A stretch of 64,000 bases of DNA, taken from assembly GCA_039090855.1 (NCBI GenBank), contig CM077034.1, forward strand, positions 13,281,970 through 13,345,969. Direction: 5' to 3'. The notes under the pieces are model-generated. The model saw only the letters and a list, made by a program, of their open reading frames with translations. It was not told the DNA's origin and did not search any database. Position numbers and translations under genes: made by a program. The DNA is from Macrothele yani. Lineage: Eukaryota; Arthropoda; Arachnida; Araneae; Macrothelidae. Within the stretch, counting starts at the first letter, position 1. Each line of letters starts with the position of its first letter. This document shows, in pieces, positions 35,004 through 46,820 of this stretch.

Positions 35004-36434
35004 CACTGACGTAAAAAAAAATCCCAACACCAAGAAGGGGTTATATTAGATAAACGACAGTTGGTAGGCGGTGAGAGTACATCTGTAAGGTGACGTCTAT
35101 GCAAATTTCGCGCTCGGCGCATACGTGTGGCGCTAGTAGCGCCCCTCGGAACATGCAAAGCAGGTTTGCTGTAAATACGCGCTGTAACGTTCGTGAGCAT
35201 TAGTTATCGTTGAGATTCGACGTAGTGTGTTGATGTTAGTCCAGAATGCCTTTAAGAAGACGAAGAAGCCATTATCAACAGCTCACGGAGTTTCAACGAG
35301 GTCGTGTAATAGGGCTACGAGAAGGTGGATTTTCTTTCCGCAATATTGCAGAACGACTTAGCAGGATATGTAGCCACTGTGCATGATTCTTGGCAGCGGT
35401 GGTCAAGGGAAGGTACTGCCTCAAGAAGACCGGGTTCCGGCCGGCCACGTGGCACTACTGAGAGGGAAGACCGCCGTGTACGGCGTATGGCCGTGGCGCA
35501 TCGTACTGCGTCTGCGGCAGCAATTCGAGCTGCAGTTGCCACCACAGTGACACAACGAACTGTTACAAATCGATTACTTGAAGGACAGCTCCGAGCCAGA
35601 CGCCCTGTAGCGTGCATTCCACTTACTCCAAACCACTGCCGTTTGCGACGTCAGTGGTGTCAAGCTAGAGCTCATTGGAGGACGGAGTGGAGATCTGTTG
35701 TGTTTTCTGATGAAAGCCGGTTCTGCCTGGGTGCCAGTGATGGCCGTGTGTTGGTTAGAAGGAGGCCAGGTGAGCGCCTGCAACCAACCTGTCTGCGGCC
35801 GAGACACACTGGACCTACACCTGATGGAGTTATGGTCTGGGGAGCAATTTCGTATGACAGCAGGAGCACTCACGTGGTTATCCCACGCACCCTGACGGCA
35901 CAGTTGTACGTCGGTCTTGTAATTCAACCTGTTGTGCTGCCATTCATGAACAGCATTCCAGGGGGTGTTTTCCAACAGGATAACGCACGCCCGCATACCG
36001 CTGTTGTAACCCAACATGCTCTACAGAGTGTCGACATGTTGCCGTGGCCTGCTAGATCACCAGATCTTTCACCAATCGAGCACGTATGGGACATCATTAG
36101 ACGACAACTCCAGCGTCACCCCCAACCAGCATTAACCGTCCCTGTATTGACCGACCAAGTGCAACCGGCATGGAACTCCATCCCACAAACTGACATCCAG
36201 CACCTGTGCGACACAATGCATGAACGTTTGCGTGCTTGCATTCAACATTCTGGCGGTTACACCGGTTATTAATGTACCAGCATTTCACATTTAAAATGGC
36301 TCTTCTCGCGCTTACATTAAGCTGTGATCTTGAAACCTTAATCGATTAAATATGTTACCTATACAAATGTATTGCCGCCATTTCATTCCTCTAAAACAAT
36401 TTTTTCGTGGTGTTGGGATTTTTTTCCGTCAGTG
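35004..36434 (+). mobile_element. Tc1-like transposon, near complete
   Basis: Terminal repeats CACTGACGTAAAAAAAAATC at 35004 and their inverse, ending gatttttttccgtcagtg at 36434, flanked by TA on both sides. Length 1431 bp. The gene inside has a single obvious frameshift, so the copy is fairly young. Confidence 0.93.
35246..36272 (+). pseudogene. Tc1-like transposase with DD32E spacing, one frameshift
   Basis: Starts MPLRRRRSHYQQLTEFQRGR at 35246, a paired-type DNA-binding start. A frameshift near 35360 moves it to the frame that runs unbroken to 36272. Features in order: HTH continuing to SWQRWSREGTASRRPGSGRP, second helix-turn-helix, VVFSDESRFCLG (first D), GVFQQDNARPHTAVV (second D), SPDLSPIEHVWD (E), and the C-terminus ending HSGGYTGY. 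Between the second D and the E I count 32 residues, not 34: two are missing relative to the common DD34E pattern, in the VTQHALQSVDMLPW stretch. The frameshift prevents full-length protein. All catalytic residues remain. Confidence 0.88.
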
Positions 36435-36599
36435 TATATACATAGTCGAGTAACATTATTGTATCCGCCTCCTACTTCTGGCGTCAATGACGCGTACCCA
36501 AAGAAAAGGGCATATGGCGTGAGCTGGCTTGGAAAGTATATTTATGTGCGCATTCTGAAAACATATCATTCGCTGCTGTGATGGATCAAAGGAGCGTTT

Positions 36600-38083
36600 T
36601 ATAAGATTTGCGAAAAGGGATGATTATCGGCTTCTCCGGCCAAGTGTGGCAGCATTTCTGAAACAGCGCAGTTTGTGAACTGTTCGCGTGCAGCTGTGGT
36701 TAAAGTGTGTCGTGATTGGAGAAATGGCACCACTGCGAATAAGCGACGTGCAAACTGCGGAGCACCACGTGCCAGCGATGTGAGAGGTGAACGTCGGCTG
36801 CGAAGGCGCGTGAGGGCAGATCGACACACTGCAATGGAGCAACTCACTGATTTTGTTGTTTTTGATTGGAGGTTTAACGACCACGGTGAGCAACTCAATG
36901 GGCTATAAGCAGTCGCCCGTCCCTAATTTAGGGTCACTGGTTCCAGGGAAGGGAGAGAGCCAGTGCCGTAAGACAAACACAACATCCACGCCTCACCGGG
37001 GAATCGAACCCGGACCCCTTTCGGACGAATGATCAGAGGCCATCGCTTAGATAACTGCGCCACCGGGGCGGCTATTGAAGGTTTAACGACCACCGTGAGC
37101 AACTCAATGGGCTATAAGCAGTCGCCCGTCCCTAATTTAGGGTCACTGATTCCAGGGAAGGGAGAGAGCCAGTGCCGTAAGACAAACACAACATCCACGC
37201 CTCACCGGGATTCGAACCCGGACCCCTTTCGGACGAATGATCAGAGGCCATCGCTTAGACCACTGCGCCACCGGGGCGGCTCAACTCACTGAACCAGGTG
37301 GCCAACGGAAGTGTGACTAAACCGACAGTTCAGCGAGCCCTGCCGCGTGTGGGGATCCGATGCAAACGGATGGTCACTGGACCTGTGATAAGGCTTACAT
37401 TTGCACGGGAGTATTGGAACTGGACCTCCGTTGATTGACAAAGTATTGCCTTCTCCGATGAGTCACGCTTCCTGCTTCATCGAACGGATGGACGTTGGCG
37501 TATAAGGCGAGAAACATCGGAGAATAAACACTCTTCAATTCAACCGTTGCTGGAAGGACACAAGCTGGTGTGTGTGTGTGGGGGGGGGTAGCATTATGGT
37601 CTGGGGAATGTTTTCGTGGCATTCTCTGGATCCGCTCATACCTGTGAAAGGCATTATTGACCGAATTTGTTGTGAATCCATCCTTGCAGACCACAAACAC
37701 CCATACATGCTGATTGTCTTCCCTGTGGCGGATGGGATCTTCCATCACGACAATGCGACGCGTCACACAACTAGACATGCCGGAGAGTGGTTGGAAGAGC
37801 ACGATGAAGTCTTCAAATTACTTACCTGGCCCACTAATTCCCCAGACGTAAATCTAACTGAGCATCTGCGGGACCACCTCGATCGTGTTGTTCGCTCTAT
37901 GGACCCTCCAGCAGCTGTCAGATGCACTGCAGTCAGAATGTCTTCAGTTACCTTTGAACGCCTTCCAGCACCTCTTTGTGTCACTCCCAGTCGGCCTAGC
38001 TGCTGTCCGCGCTGCACACGACGGTTACTCTGTATATTAGTTGGTGGTCGCAATAATGTGACTCAACCGTGTATGTATCAATA
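36600..38083 (+). pseudogene. Tc1-like transposase pseudogene split by a SINE-C dimer
   Basis: The first part (36675-36850) encodes FVNCSRAAVVKVCRDWRNGT and RGERRLRRRVRADRHTAMEQ, the two DNA-binding helices of a Tc1-like transposase. SINE-C interrupts it at LTD. The gene resumes at 37293 (QVANGSVTKPTVQRALPRVG) with a stop near 37436, then IAFSDESRFLLHRTDGRW (first D), a G-run frameshift at about 37582, GSIMVWGMFSWHSLDP, FHHDNATRHTTRH (second D) and NSPDVNLTEHLRDHLDR, where the usual NPIEHLWD is altered but E is kept. Terminal repeats were not found. AATAAA lies at 38081. Confidence 0.8.
36851..37281 (-). mobile_element. SINE-C dimer inserted in a Tc1 gene
   Basis: Two units with tRNA-like heads (box B on the minus strand, ggttcgaatcc in the second) and bodies containing taatttagggtcactggttc on the plus strand. 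Exact 11-bp target duplications caactcactga lie at 36840-36850 and 37282-37292, so the dimer went in as one event or doubled in place. The A-rich tail is the tttttg side at the left. Confidence 0.9.
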
Positions 38084-38191
38084 AATACACCGTCTGACAG
38101 TAAAGTTCCAGGACCGTGGGTATTACGCTTTTAATCATTGTGGTAAAAAAAAAAAGGTTCTATAGGTCAAATTGTAATTGTGTTTTCCCTC
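38084..38191. other. Short spacer
   Basis: Contains a run of 12 A at about 38144; no other feature. Confidence 0.4.
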
Positions 38192-41100
38192 TTATAATGA
38201 AGTAAATTTCTCCGTCATTTTTGGTCTATGCCGGGATTCGAACCCGGATCCCCTCGTTCCGGAATAAGTCACTCTACCAATTGAGCTACGCGGACGTTTG
38301 TTCTGACTACTATCTGCCTTTATGTCGTGTGCGTCCTGTTGGCAGGTAAGTCACATCTCCTCCCCCCCCCGAAGGAGGGCCGCGCCCACGGATCAGCCGT
38401 GACCATGAATCGTTGCAGGCAGCCATCCACTGTAGAACGTGCACTTGAGAACTCCCAGTCAATCCGGTGTGTGGAATGCAACGTCACACACATTTATTTT
38501 TCGAAGCGCTGGAGAAGGGATTCTCTTATTTTTTCCTATCTCGCGGTGTGGAAAGAACATCACACCATTGCGAGATTTTGAACGGTCGGGTCATCCGGAT
38601 AGTTCGGGCGCCATTATAACGAAGTAAATTTCTCCGCCATTTTTGGTCTACGCCGGGATTCGAACCCGAGTCCGCTTATTCCGGAACAAGTCGCTCTACC
38701 AACTGAGCTACGCAGACTTTGTTCTGACTACTATCTGCCTTTATGTCGTGTGCGTCCTGCTGACAGGTACGTCACATCTCCCCCCCGAAAAAGGGCCGGG
38801 GGCATGGCCCACGGGTCAGCCGTGACCATGAATCGTTGCAGGCAGCCATCCACTGTAGAACGTGCACTGGAGAACTCCCAGTCAATCCGGTGTGTGGAAT
38901 GCAACGTCACACACATTTATTTTTCGAAGCGCTGGAGAAGGGATTCTCTGATTTTTGCTATCTCGCGGTGTGGAAAGAACATCACACCAATGCGAGATTT
39001 TGAACTGCCGGGTCATCCGGATGCCATTATAACGAAGTAAATTTCTCCGTCATTTTTGGTCTACGCCGGGATTCGAACCCGAGTCCGCTTATTCCGGAAC
39101 AAGTCGCTCTACCAACTGAGCTACGCAGACTTTGTTCTGACTACTATCTGCCTTTATGTCGTGTGCGTCCTGCTGACAGGTACGTCACATCTCCCCCCAC
39201 GAAAAAGGGCCGGGGGCATGGCCCACGGGTCAGCCGTGACCATGAATCGTTGCAGGCAGCCATCCACTGTAGAACGTGCACTGGAGAACTCCCAGTCAAT
39301 CCGGTGTGTGGAATGCAACGTCACACACATTTATTTTTCGAAGCGCTGGAGAAGGGATTCTCTTATTTTTTCCTATCTCGCGGTGTGGAAAGAAAATCAC
39401 ACCATTGCGAGATTTTGAACGGTCGAGTCATCCGGATAGTTCGGGCGCCATTATAACAAAGCAAATTTCTCCGTCACTTCTCGTCTACGCCGGGATTCGA
39501 ACCCGAGTCCGCTTATTCCGGAACAAGTCGCTCTACCAACTGAGCTACGCAGACTTTGTTCTGACTACTATCTGCTTTTATGTCGTGTGCGTCCTGCTGA
39601 CAGGTACGTCACATCCCCCCCCCGAAAAAGGGCCGGGGGCATGGCCCACGGGTCAGCCGTGACCATGAATCGTTGCAGGCAGCCATCCACTGTAGAACGT
39701 GCACTGGAGAACTCCCAGTCAATCCGGTGTGTGGAATGCAACGTCACACACATTTATTTTTCGAAGCGCTGGAGAAGGGATTCTCTGATTTTTCCTATCT
39801 CGCGGTGTGGAAAGAACATCACACCAATGCGAGATTTTGAACGGTCGGGTCATCCGGATAGTTCGGGCGCCATTATAACGAAGTAAATTTCTCCGTCATT
39901 TTTGGTCTACGCCGGGATTCGAACCCGAGTCCGCTTATTCCGGAACAAGTCGCTCTACCAACTGAGCTACGCAGACTTTGTTCTGACTACTATCTGCCTT
40001 TATGTCGTGTGCGTCCTGCTGACAGGTACGTCACATCTCCCCCCGAAAAAGGGCCGGGGGCATGGCCCACGGGTCAGCCGTGACCATGAATCGTTGCAGG
40101 CAGCCATCCACTGTTGAACGTGCACTTGAGAACTCCCAGTCAATCTGGTGTGTGGAATGCAACGTCACACACATTTATTTTTCGAAGCGCTGGAGAAGGG
40201 ATTCTCTTATTTTTTCCTATCTCGCGGTGTGGAAAGAACATCACACCATTGCGAGATTTTGAACGGTCGAGTCATCCGGATAGTTCGGGCGCCATTATAA
40301 CAAAGCAAATTTCTCCGTCACTTCTGGTCTACGCCGGGATTCGAACCCGAGTCCGCTTATTCCGGAACAAGTCGCTCTACCAACTGAGCTACGCAGACTT
40401 TGTTCTGACTACTATCTGCTTTTATGTCGTGTGCGTCCTGCTGACAGGTACGTCACATCTCCCCCCCGAAAAAGGGCCGGGGGCATGGCCCACGGGTCAG
40501 CCGTGACCATGAATCGTTGCAGGCAGCCATCCACTGTAGAACGTGCACTTGAGAACTCCCAGTCAATCTGCTGTGTGGAATGCAACGTCACACACATTTA
40601 TTTTTCGAAGCGCTGGAGAAGGGATTCTCTGATTTTTCCTATCTCGCGGTGTGGAAATAACATCACACCAATGCGAGATTTTGAACGGTCGGGTCATCCG
40701 GATAGTTCGGGCGCCATTATAACGAAGTAAATTTCTCCGTCATTTTTGGTCTACGCCGGGATTCGAACCCGAGTCCGCTTATTCCGGAACACCGCTCTAC
40801 CAACTGAGCTACGCAGACTTTGTTCTGACTACTTTCTGCTTTTATGTCGTGTGCGTCCTGCTGACAGGTACGTCACATCTCCCCCCCCGAAAAAGGGCCG
40901 GGGGCATGGCCCACTGGTCAGCCGTGACCATGAATCGTTGCAGGCAGCCATCCACTGTTGAACGTGCACTTGAGAACTCCCAGTCAATCTGGTGTGTGGA
41001 ATGCAACGTCACACACATTTATTTTTCGAAGCGCTGGAGAAGGGATTCTCTGATTTTTCCTATCTCGCGGTGTGGAAAGAACATCACACCAATGCGAGAT

Positions 41101-41733
41101 TTTGATCGGTCGGGTCATCCGGATAGTTCGGGCGCCATTATAACGAAGTAAATTTCTCCGTCATTTTTGGTCTACGCCGGGATTCGAACCCGAGTCCGCT
41201 TATTCCGGAACAAGTCGCTCTACCAACTGAGCTACGCAGACTTTGTTCTGACTACTATCTGCCTTTCTGTCGTGTGCGTCTTGCTGGCAGGTACGTCACA
41301 TCTCCCCCGCCGAAAGAGGGCCGGGGGCATGGCCCACGGGTCAGCCGTGACCATGAATCGTTGCAGGCAGCCATCCACTGTAGAACGTGCACTTGAGAAC
41401 TCCCAGTCAATCTGGTGTGTGGAATGCAACGTCACACACATTTATTTTTCGAAGCGCTGGAGAAGGGATTCTCTTATTTTTCCTATCTCGCGGTGTGGAA
41501 AGAACATCACACCAATGCGAGATTTTGAACGGTCGGGTCATCCGGATAGTTCGGGCGCCATTATAACGAAGTAAATTTCTCCGTCATTTTTGGTCTACGC
41601 CGGGATTCGAACCCGAGTCCGCTTATTCCGGAACAAGTCGCTCTACCAACTGAGCTACGCAGACGTTCATTCTGACTGAAATCTGCCTTTATGTCGTGTG
41701 CGTCCTGCTGGCAGGTACGTCACACTCTCTTGC
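38192..41733 (-). repeat. tRNA-like family D array 2, about 420-bp units
   Basis: Nine minus-strand tRNA-like segments at about 38226-38297, 38645-38718, 39059-39132, 39484-39556, 39904-39977, 40326-40398, 40748-40816, 41171-41242 and 41590-41662. Each is followed in the unit by a C-rich tract with cgaaaaagggccgggggcat, then gtgaccatgaatcgttgcag and the ttcgaagcgctggagaag stretch shared in short form with the 26 kb array. Long frames through it (up to 135 codons) are by-products of the repeat. Units differ at scattered sites, so the array is not an assembly stutter of one unit. Confidence 0.9.
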
Positions 41734-41805
41734 AGGACACATGAAATTGCAGACTTGTCCGATTCAGAAAACTGTTAATAGAAGGTTCCCCAAAAGACCA
41801 TTGTC
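41734..41805. other. Short leader before mariner transposase
   Basis: Probably the 5' untranslated part of the mariner; no terminal repeat was identified. Confidence 0.35.
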
Positions 41806-42323
41806 ATGGATTTGAACAGAGAGCAGAGAGAAAACATCAAGTTGTGCTGCAAGTCCAGGAATTCAGCAATGGACACCTTCGAAATGATCAAAACTGTTTA
41901 TGGGAACAGTTCTCTATCCCATGGTCGTGTTTATGAATGGTATGCTTGCTTTCGTGAGGGAAAGGGTGACCTTGGGAGTGACCCAAAGATTGGAAGACCG
42001 TCAACCAGCCGTTCTGAGCAAACGGCGGAGAAAGTTCGCGTTCTGATGCAGTTGTCAGACCGTCGAATGAAGGTACGGATGATGGAGGACAAACTCCATA
42101 TCAACCGTGAAACAATGCTGCTGATTCTAAAGGAAGATCTCGCGAAAAGGAATATTTATGCATGGTTTTTACCGCACAGTCTGACTGAGGAACAGAAAGT
42201 GCAAAAAGTAGAAAGCTGCAAGAAGTTCATTGCGGCCGTGGAATTGGATCCTTCAAGGCTGAACCGCATTGTGATAGGCAATGAGACGTGGTGCTTTCAT
42301 CACGATTCAGCATCAAAGAGGCA

Positions 42324-43135
42324 GATATGATGGAGAGACTATCGTGCTGATTGATACACAAATAAAGAAGATGATAGCTGTCTAAGCACGAACACTTTAG
42401 CTGAAACCAATTACAACACTCAAATGAAGCTAAGACGTATCACCGGTATCAAAAGTATACACAGTTAAAACCATGACGACACAAATAACTCATTCCATTG
42501 AGGTTTAAAAAGGTTTAATGTTAAAAACTTGCGAGATCTTTCGAACCTACGACTTATAGGTTCATCATCAGGCACCAAAACTCGCAAGGTGCACATGAAA
42601 CGTAGTGGTTATATACACGTGTGGTTATGGGCAAAGACCGCGCATGCGTACAAGTCGGAACAGTATGAGGTCATAAAATACATACATTTAAAAAACATGT
42701 ACATATATAAAACTCAGGCGAGGGAACTTTGACCTTCATTTTATATTTCTTATGACAACCATTATGTGTTTTTTACCCTACAGGTTATTTTAAATGTATG
42801 TATTTTATGACCTCATACTGTTCCGACTTGTACGCATGCGCGGTCTTTGCCCATAACCACACGTGTATATAACCACTACGTTTCATGTGCACCTTGCGAG
42901 TTTTGGTGCCTGATGATGAACCTATAAGTCGTAGGTTCGAAAGATCTCGCAAGTTTTTAACATTAAACCTTTTTAAACCTCAATGGAATGAGTTATTTGT
43001 GTCGTCATGGTTTTAACTGTGTATACTTTTGATACCGGTGATACGTCTTAGCTTCATTTGAGTGTTGTAATTGGTTTCAGCTAAAGTGTTCGTGCTTAGA
43101 CAGCTATCATCTTCTTTATTTGTGTATCAAAGAGG
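42324..43135. mobile_element. Large palindrome built from Penelope-like terminal sequence
   Basis: Two arms, about 42351-42694 and 42790-43140, are near-perfect reverse complements with a spacer of about 95 bp. Exact 12-bp duplications atcaaagaggca at 42312-42323 and 43136-43147 show that the unit was inserted into the mariner gene. Each arm contains ctgatgatgaacctataagt with gtaggttcgaaaga following, the layout of the ribozyme-like motif of Penelope-like elements. No protein is encoded. Confidence 0.75.
42904..42954 (+). ncRNA. Hammerhead-like motif (right arm), probably inactive
   Basis: Reads ctgatga, then a 7-bp stem gaaccta/taggttc with a 7-nt loop, then gaaa. These are the conserved core strings of a hammerhead ribozyme around helix II. 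One extra T sits between ctgatga and helix II, and helices I and III cannot be completed neatly (cttgcgag 5' and ctcgcaag 3' pair instead). The same motif is inverted in the left arm at about 42545-42596. I see the motif; activity is doubtful. Confidence 0.45.
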
Positions 43136-43431
43136 CAACGCATATAGTGGAGGGCATCAAGTTCACCGAGACCCAAAAAGGTTCACCTGCAGAAGTCGAA
43201 AATCAAGGCAATGCTCTTTGTTGACAGCAGCGGCATCATTCATAGGGAATGGGTTCTGGAGGTTGAAACAATCACCAGTGTCTTCTTCCTGTAAGTTCTT
43301 GATCGCCTACGGAAGAAAATTGCTCGTGTGAGGTTGCATCTGCGAACACGTGGAAGTTGGTTCTTTCTGGATGAAAACGCACCTGCCCACTCGACACTGT
43401 CGGCGACGCAGTTCCTCGCCAACTCCGGAGT

Positions 43432-43616
43432 CATCATCATCATCATTGTCAACCATTATCAATCCACTGCTGGACGAAGGTCTCCCCAAGTTTCCTCCAC
43501 AACGGTCTGTCTTGTGCCAGTCTCCTCCATGTCACTCCCGCATATTTACGAATTTCATCCACCCATCTCCCATGTGGTCTTTTTCTGGGTCTTTTCCTGT
43601 CCATTGGATGACTCTA
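43432..43616 (-). mobile_element. Short 3' fragment of the non-LTR retrotransposon
   Basis: Same sequence as the 3' end of the units at 28594-31195, starting with the (CAT)n tail on the plus strand and truncated after 185 bp. It has exact 12-bp target duplications caactccggagt at 43420-43431 and 43617-43628, so it is an independent insertion into the mariner gene. Confidence 0.92.
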
Positions 43617-43780
43617 CAACTCCGGAGTACTCAGTCTTAACTGTCCACCGTACTCTCCGGACTTAGCTCCCGCCGACTACTTCCTGTTCCGGAAAATGAA
43701 ACTCGCGTTGAAAGGACGACGTTTCCTAACGGCTCAGGACATCAAGGAAAATGTTACCGCGGAAATGAATTCAACAAGTT

Positions 43781-45545
43781 AGTAAAATTATGCAATGAAC
43801 TGATTATGATACGCTTTCCAACATACCAGAAATGAATACTCAAGTTATTGCTCAAGTTATGAGGAATATGGCTGTAGAATAAATATCGCTCCTATACCTT
43901 TGACCCAATTTCGATTATATTCAACAGAACCGGTTAAGTATACATCTGGAACAACATGATAAAGTTTTGTCTGAATTGAAGCATCTTTATGTAAGTTATG
44001 ATGCATACGGGCGATGGAATGGATTCTGTTCTTATTTCCTGACCTTTGACTCCATTTCGCCCATTTTCAATAGGGTTTGTCCCGAGGTAGTCCCCTACCA
44101 CATACTAAAATTTCATCGAAATCGAACCATTTTAACACAAGTTATAAGGCATGTGGGCGATGGAATGGATCCCGCTCCTATTTCCTGACCTTTGACTCCA
44201 TTTCGCCCATTTTCAATAGGGTTCGTTCCCAGGTGGTCCCCTACCACATACTAAAATTTCATGGAAATCGAACTATTTTTATGCAAGTTATGACGCATAA
44301 GGGCGATGGAATGGATCCCGCTCCTATTTCCTGACCTTTGACTCCATTTCGCCCATTTTCAATAGGGTCCGTCCCCAGGTGGTCCCCTACCACATACTAA
44401 AATTTCATCGAAATCGAACTATTTTTATGCAAGTTATGACGCATAAGGGCGATGGAATGGATCCCGCTCCTATTTCCTGACCTTTGACTCCATTTCGCCC
44501 ATTTTCAATAGGGTTCGTTCCCAGGTGGTACCCTACCACATACTAAAATTTCATGGAAATCGAACTATTTTTATGCAAGTTATGACGCATAAGGGCGATG
44601 GAATGGATCCCGCTCCTATTTCCTGACCTTTGACTCCATTTCGCCCATTTTCAATAGGGTCCGTCCCCAGGTGGTACCCTACCACATACTAAAATTTCAT
44701 CGAAATCGAACTATTTTTATGCAAGTTATGACGCATAAGGGCGATGGAATGGTTCCCTCTCCTAATTCCTGACCTTTGACTCCATTTCGCCCATTTTCAA
44801 TAGGGTTCGTTCCCAGGTGGTCCCCTACCGCATACTAAAATTTCATCGAAATCGAGCTATTTTTATGCAAGTTATGACGCATAAGGGCGATGGAATGGTT
44901 CCCTCTCCTAATTCCTGACCTTTGACCCCATTTCGCCCATTTTCAATAGGGTCCGTCCCCAGGTGGTACCCTACCACATACTAAAATTTCATCGAAATCG
45001 AACTATTTTTATGCAAGTTATGACGCATAAGGGCGATGGAATGGTTCCCTCTCCTAATTCCTGACCTTTGACTCCATTTCGCCCATTTTCAATAGGGTTC
45101 GTTCCCAGGTGGTCCCCTACCACATACTAAAATTTCATCGAAATCCAACTATTTTTATGCAAGTTATGACGCATAAGGGCGATGGAATGGTTCCCTCTCC
45201 TAATTCCTGACCTTTGACCCCATTTCGCCCATTTTCAATAGGGTCCGTTCCCAGGTGGTCCCCTACGACATACTAAAATTTCATCGAAATCGAACTCTTT
45301 TTACGCAAGTTATGACGCATAAGGGCGATGGAATGGATCTCGCTCCTATGCCCTGACCTTTGACCCCATTTCGCCCATTTCCGATAGGGTTAGTCCCTAC
45401 TGGTTTCTTACGACATACTAAAATTTCATCGAAATCGAACCAATTTTACGGGAGTTATCGTGCGGACGGACAGGCAAGCAGACATACGGAAGGACAAATC
45501 TAGAGCATATACGTTTCTTCAACCTACCGCTGGAAAGCGTAAAAA
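43781..45545 (+). repeat. Element with 146-bp internal tandem repeats, copy 1
   Basis: Starts caacaagttagtaaaattatgc, has a unique lead, then about ten units of about 146 bp (period measured from ctgacctttgac at 44185, 44331, 44477). Each has cctgacctttgac, cgcccattttcaataggg, aggtggtcccctaccacata and aaaatttcatcgaaatcgaa. It ends with the tail gcatatacgtttcttcaacc...ggaaagcgtaaaaa, which is also the tail of copies 3 and 4. No lasting open frame. The class of element is unknown to me. Confidence 0.85.
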
Positions 45546-45892
45546 GGGTTTCACACATCCAGTGGAGAGATAAAAGTGGTGCATCAATAAGAAGGACTAC
45601 TTTGAAGAACCATAACCACAGTTGAACGGCGTAGTGATACTTGCGTACATGTCAGGGCGTACAGTGACACTTGCGTACATGCGAAATTTGGTGTCACTGG
45701 CGTACATGTCAAGGTCCTATGTTTGGGGATACTTATGTTTTTGCAAATCCCCGGACAACACTGTCACTGGGAGCCACATGTTGAATGACTTTAACTTTCC
45801 TTCACACTTTATATAAGCTTAGGACTGGCAGCATCGATGCTGGAGTGTTTAAAAGTTGTACGCGATATTCACCTTTCTTAGCACGTCTTTTT
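45546..45892. other. Spacer with short repeats
   Basis: Contains three imperfect copies of a cttgcgtacatg-type motif at 45640-45710 (agtgatacttgcgtacatgt, agtgacacttgcgtacatgc and a third). Otherwise nothing recognised. Confidence 0.5.
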
Positions 45893-46440
45893 TAAACAAG
45901 TTAGTAAAATCATGCAATGCATTGATTATAATACGCTTTTCAACATTCCAGAAATCATTACTCAAGTTATTACTCAAGTTATGAGAATAATGGCTGTGGA
46001 ATAAATCTCGGTCCTGTGCCCTGACCTTTGATCCCATTTCGATGACATTCAACAGAACCGGTTCGTTATACCTCCGAAATAACATGATAAAATTTTGTCG
46101 CAATCAAAGCATTTTTACGTAAGTTATGACGCATAATGGCGATGGAAGTGATTCCGCTTCTATGTCCTGACCTTTGACCCCATTTCTCCCATTTTCAATA
46201 TAGTTTGCCGCCAGGTCGTCCCCTACCACATAATAAAAGTTCATCGAAATCGAACCTTTTTTACGTTAGTTATGACGCGTAACAGCAGTGGAATGAATCC
46301 CACTTCTATGCACTGACCTTTGACCCCATTTCGTTCACTTTAAATAGGGTTCCTTCCCAGGTGATCCCCTACCAGATACTAAAATTTCATCAAAATCGAA
46401 CGATTGTTACGCGAGTTATCGTGCGGACCGACATACGCAC
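45893..46440 (+). repeat. 146-bp repeat element, copy 2 (short)
   Basis: Same lead as copy 1 (acaagttagtaaaatcatgc) but only two or three diverged units before cgagttatcgtgcggaccga. It shows that unit number varies between copies. Confidence 0.75.
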
Positions 46441-46820
46441 ACAACGCGTGACGTAATGCGGCAGATGGGAATCGCGACCATCTGCTTTCCGCAAGTGTGA
46501 CGTCATGAAACTTTAATAGGATCCACACACAATGCGTGACGTAATGAGACAGATGGCGTGACCGCGCGCCAACATTCTCAAAGGCGAGATTATGACGTCA
46601 TAAGATTTCTAAGCATTGGTAACATTAATGGAACAACGCCATCACTAAAAACGTTATAATTCGGGGTGGTTATTTAACCCACTAAACGAATTCTGCTAAA
46701 GTCGAGTTCAAGCTAAATCGATTTCTAGTACCAGAAAACGGTAGGTTAACGACTTTCATCAAAATTCTTAGAGCCGTTTTCAAAATAAAATGTACATACA
46801 AACATACAAGAATTGCTACT
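46441..46820. other. Spacer with a direct repeat
   Basis: The motif gcgtgacgtaatg, followed by cagatgg, occurs near 46445 and 46535, each with a later tgacgtcat. No gene seen. Confidence 0.45.

Larger units (their letters stand above)
41806..43780 (+). pseudogene. Mariner DD34D transposase, interrupted twice, first catalytic Asp lost
   Basis: The frame 41806-42330 starts MDLNREQRENIKLCCKSRNS and has both DNA-binding helices (GRVYEWYACFREGKGD; the INRETMLLIL region) and the motif VIGNETWCF, where mariner has GDETW: the first catalytic Asp is Asn. A Penelope-type palindrome breaks it at the SASKRQ site; it resumes near 43148 (PKKVHLQKSKIKAMLFVDSS), reaches FFLDENAPAHSTL (second D), is broken again at 43432-43616, and ends with PPYSPDLAPADYFLFRKMKL (third D) and GRRFLTAQDIKENVTAEM. 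Catalytically dead and in pieces. Confidence 0.88.

Noticed and set aside
38327..41574. Recurrent plus-strand open frames of 60-135 codons (MVYAGIRTRVRLF and MNRCRQPSTVERAL types)
   Set aside because: They are translations of the tRNA-like repeat units and recur only with the repeat; box B on the opposite strand explains the GIRTRVRLF string.
42904..42954. Active hammerhead ribozyme
   Set aside because: Core strings are present but an extra base and incomplete helices I and III argue against activity; kept only as a motif.
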